From: Clostridiales bacterium
GTDB taxonomy: Bacteria > Bacillota > Clostridia > Oscillospirales > Oscillospiraceae
NCBI GenBank assembly: GCA_021203685.1
Contig: JAJQAS010000219.1
Location: 1 to 14,174, forward strand
DNA: 14,174 nucleotides
Reading direction: 5' to 3'
Of this stretch, positions 13,226 to 14,174 are shown piece by piece. Every line of letters begins with the position of its first letter. The first letter of the stretch is position 1. The notes under the pieces were generated by a model, which was not told where the DNA came from, ran no database searches, and saw nothing but the letters and a program-made list of their open reading frames with translations. A program made the position numbers and the translations under genes.

Positions 13226-13401
13226 AGCTGTTAGCCATTAGCTGTTAGCTGTTAGTCAGGTACTTCCAGTCTAAAGCGAACAGTTCAAAAGAAAACTGAG
13301 AAAGAAACCACCCGTTTGTCAAGCAATGCAAACGGTAAGCGTAGTGCGTAATGCCGAGGACTACAAAGCTAATAGCTAAAAGCCAAAAGCTAATAGCTAA
13401 A
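13226..13401. repeat. AT-rich heptamer-arm inverted repeat element, copy 2
   Basis: The left arm (13226-13257) consists of 7-base units AGCTGTT, AGCCATT, AGCTGTT, AGCTGTT, then AGTC. The right arm (13367-13401) has five units: AGCTAAT, AGCTAAA, AGCCAAA, AGCTAAT, AGCTAAA. The arms are inverted relative to each other, so ATTAGCT/TTTAGCT faces AGCTAAT/AGCTAAA. The interior of about 110 bases contains a further inverted repeat, CCGTTTG (13312-13318) and CAAACGG (13329-13335). The block around 13327-13370 resembles the core of copy 1, but the left half of the interior does not, so the copies look mosaic or partly deleted. The element lies within the predicted leader of the downstream gene. Confidence 0.72.
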
Positions 13402-13449
13402 ATTTTCATACGGCTGAACAAAAAGGATAACTAGATTTTGTTATTCAGT

Positions 13450-13463
13450 CTGCAACATTGCAG
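13450..13463. promoter_or_regulatory. 14-base dyad CTGCAA-CA-TTGCAG, possible operator or small hairpin
   Basis: Perfect 6-base inverted arms flank a 2-base centre, 45 bases before the oxidoreductase ATG and far downstream of the promoter. It does not match the Rex-type TTGTTAA-N4-TTAACAA pattern. A 2-base loop is too tight for a stable RNA hairpin without opening a pair, so a protein site is a little more likely. The role is unproven. Confidence 0.3.
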
Positions 13464-13491
13464 AGGGGATATATCGTACCACCGTACCAAT

Positions 13492-13498
13492 GAGGAGG
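13492..13498 (+). promoter_or_regulatory. Strong ribosome-binding site for the flavoprotein gene
   Basis: GAGGAGG lies 9 bases before ATG 13508. It is one of the best ribosome sites in the window and fits a highly expressed central-metabolism gene. Confidence 0.75.
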
Positions 13499-13507
13499 AA
13501 CCTGGAC

Positions 13508-14174
13508 ATGTATAAAATCGTGCGAAAAGAAGTGTTGAATCCCACCATCACACTTCTGGAGGTGGAAGCGCCTTTCGTGGCCCGGAAGGCGCAGCCCGGT
13601 CAGTTTATCATCCTGCGCATCGACGAGAAGGGCGAGCGGCTGCCCCTGACCATCGGCGGGTTTGACCGGGAGAAGGGAACCATTACTATTATCTTCCAGC
13701 TGGTGGGCCTGACCACCCGCGCCCTGGCCCAGATGAACGAGGGCGACTACCTGCTGGACTTCGTCGGCCCCCTGGGCAAGCCCACGGAGATGGAGGGCGT
13801 CAAGTCCGCCTGCGTCATCGGCGGCGGCCTGGGCACTGCCATCGCCTACCCGGTGGCCAAGGGCTTCCACGACGCGGGCGTGGAGACCGACGTCATCGTG
13901 GGCTTCCGCAACAAGGACCTGGTCATCCTGGAGGACGACTTCAAGAACGCCTGTGACAACTTCTACATTATGACCGACGACGGCTCCTATGGCGAGCACG
14001 GCTTCACCACCACCAAGGAGCAGCAACTGCTGGAGAGCGGCAAAAAGTACGACGTCATCATCGCCATTGGCCCCGTCCCCATGATGAAGTTCGTGGTCAA
14101 GACGGCGGAGCCTTTCGGCGTGCCCTGCCGGGTCTCCCTGAACCCCATCATGATCGACGGCACCGGTATGTGCG
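13508..14174 (+). CDS. FAD/NAD-binding oxidoreductase subunit, NfnA/SudB type (3'-truncated by window edge)
   Basis: The first 222 codons are present and the gene runs off the right edge; the family is usually about 280 residues. It belongs to the ferredoxin-NADP+ reductase-like group that includes the small subunit of NADH-dependent ferredoxin:NADP+ oxidoreductase (NfnA), sulfide dehydrogenase SudB and the PyrK-like electron-transfer subunits. Visible: an FAD-binding beta barrel with AQPGQFIILRIDEKGERLPLT (about 28-48, quoted in part) and GTITIIFQLVG (about 57-67), a nucleotide-binding VIGGGLGTAIAYPVAKG (about 103-119), DDGSYGEHGF (about 157-166), YDVIIAIGPVPMMK (about 181-194) and the start of the 2Fe-2S motif DGTGMC with Cys222 at the edge. 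The expected partner, a glutamate-synthase-like large subunit, would lie just beyond the window; finding it would favour NfnAB/SudAB. PyrK is less likely because no pyrD or pyr gene is adjacent. Confidence 0.9.
   Translation, partial: MYKIVRKEVLNPTITLLEVEAPFVARKAQPGQFIILRIDEKGERLPLTIGGFDREKGTITIIFQLVGLTTRALAQMNEGDYLLDFVGPLGKPTEMEGVKSACVIGGGLGTAIAYPVAKGFHDAGVETDVIVGFRNKDLVILEDDFKNACDNFYIMTDDGSYGEHGFTTTKEQQLLESGKKYDVIIAIGPVPMMKFVVKTAEPFGVPCRVSLNPIMIDGTGMC

Larger units (their letters stand above)
13148..13507. other. 360-base non-coding region between ligA and the flavoprotein gene
   Basis: No supported protein gene or RNA gene lies here. In order it holds a consensus sigma-A promoter (13158-13186), heptamer repeat element copy 2 (13226-13401), an imperfect hairpin (13414-13448: CTGAA-CAAAA pairing with TTTTG and TTCAG across a 3-base bulge), a 14-base dyad (13450-13463) and a strong ribosome site (13492-13498). 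It is far more AT-rich than the genes around it. No recognised riboswitch fold was identified by eye. Confidence 0.75.

Noticed and set aside
13148..13507. Cobalamin riboswitch or another known riboswitch in the leader
   Set aside because: No B12-box-like or other familiar conserved core was seen, and the downstream gene is not a usual B12 target. A covariance-model scan would be needed for certainty.
13445..14026. A 193-codon minus-strand open frame at the right end
   Set aside because: It lies opposite the NfnA/SudB-type gene, which has clear FAD, NAD and 2Fe-2S motifs and a strong ribosome site; the antisense frame has none.

Overview
The window reads as chromosomal DNA from a GC-rich, spore-forming anaerobe of the class Clostridia. 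My best guess is an Oscillospiraceae-type gut bacterium, by inference from gene content and not from any database match. The evidence is an anaerobic (cobalt-early) cobalamin pathway with CbiK and CbiL, a sporulation gene of the yunB family, an NADH-dependent-type ligA, an NfnA/SudB-type flavoprotein, and Gram-positive-style AGGAGG ribosome sites. Protein genes fill nearly all of it, mostly on the + strand with start and stop codons overlapping.

Region 1 (1-8013) is a cobalamin/tetrapyrrole operon that enters from the left: the last 20 codons of a probable cobU, then cobC, cbiB, cobD, cbiP, cbiC, cbiK, cbiL and a hemA-sirC fusion. HemA-SirC makes the first committed tetrapyrrole intermediate and also oxidises precorrin-2 to sirohydrochlorin. 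CbiK inserts cobalt, CbiL methylates C20, and CbiC moves the C11 methyl group to give cobyrinate. CbiP amidates to cobyric acid. CobD makes aminopropanol phosphate, CbiB attaches it, and CobU and CobC serve nucleotide-loop assembly. Other steps (cbiA, D, E/T, F, G, H, J, cobS, cobT, hemB, hemC, hemD) are not in the window and must lie elsewhere.

Region 2 (8010-10271) continues in the same direction with an M42-family metallopeptidase, whose start overlaps the hemA-sirC stop, and a YnbB-type PLP enzyme three bases later. Neither has an obvious cobalamin role.

Region 3 (10272-13147) is a yunB-ligA pair, separated by 5 bases. Region 4 (13148-14174) is a 360-base non-coding leader followed by the start of an NfnA/SudB-type FAD/NAD-binding oxidoreductase subunit that runs off the right edge.

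The most unusual non-coding structure is a pair of related AT-rich elements (about 10263-10412 and 13226-13401). Their arms are tandem 7-base units of the form AGCNNNN, read as AGCTGTT-like on the left and AGCTAAT/AGCTAAA-like on the right, so the arms are inverted relative to each other. They bracket yunB-ligA. One supplies the stop codon of ynbB. The other lies in the leader of the last gene, downstream of a strong consensus promoter. No phage, IS, CRISPR, tRNA or rRNA was seen. I found no clearly new protein system; the repeat pair is the best candidate for something undescribed.
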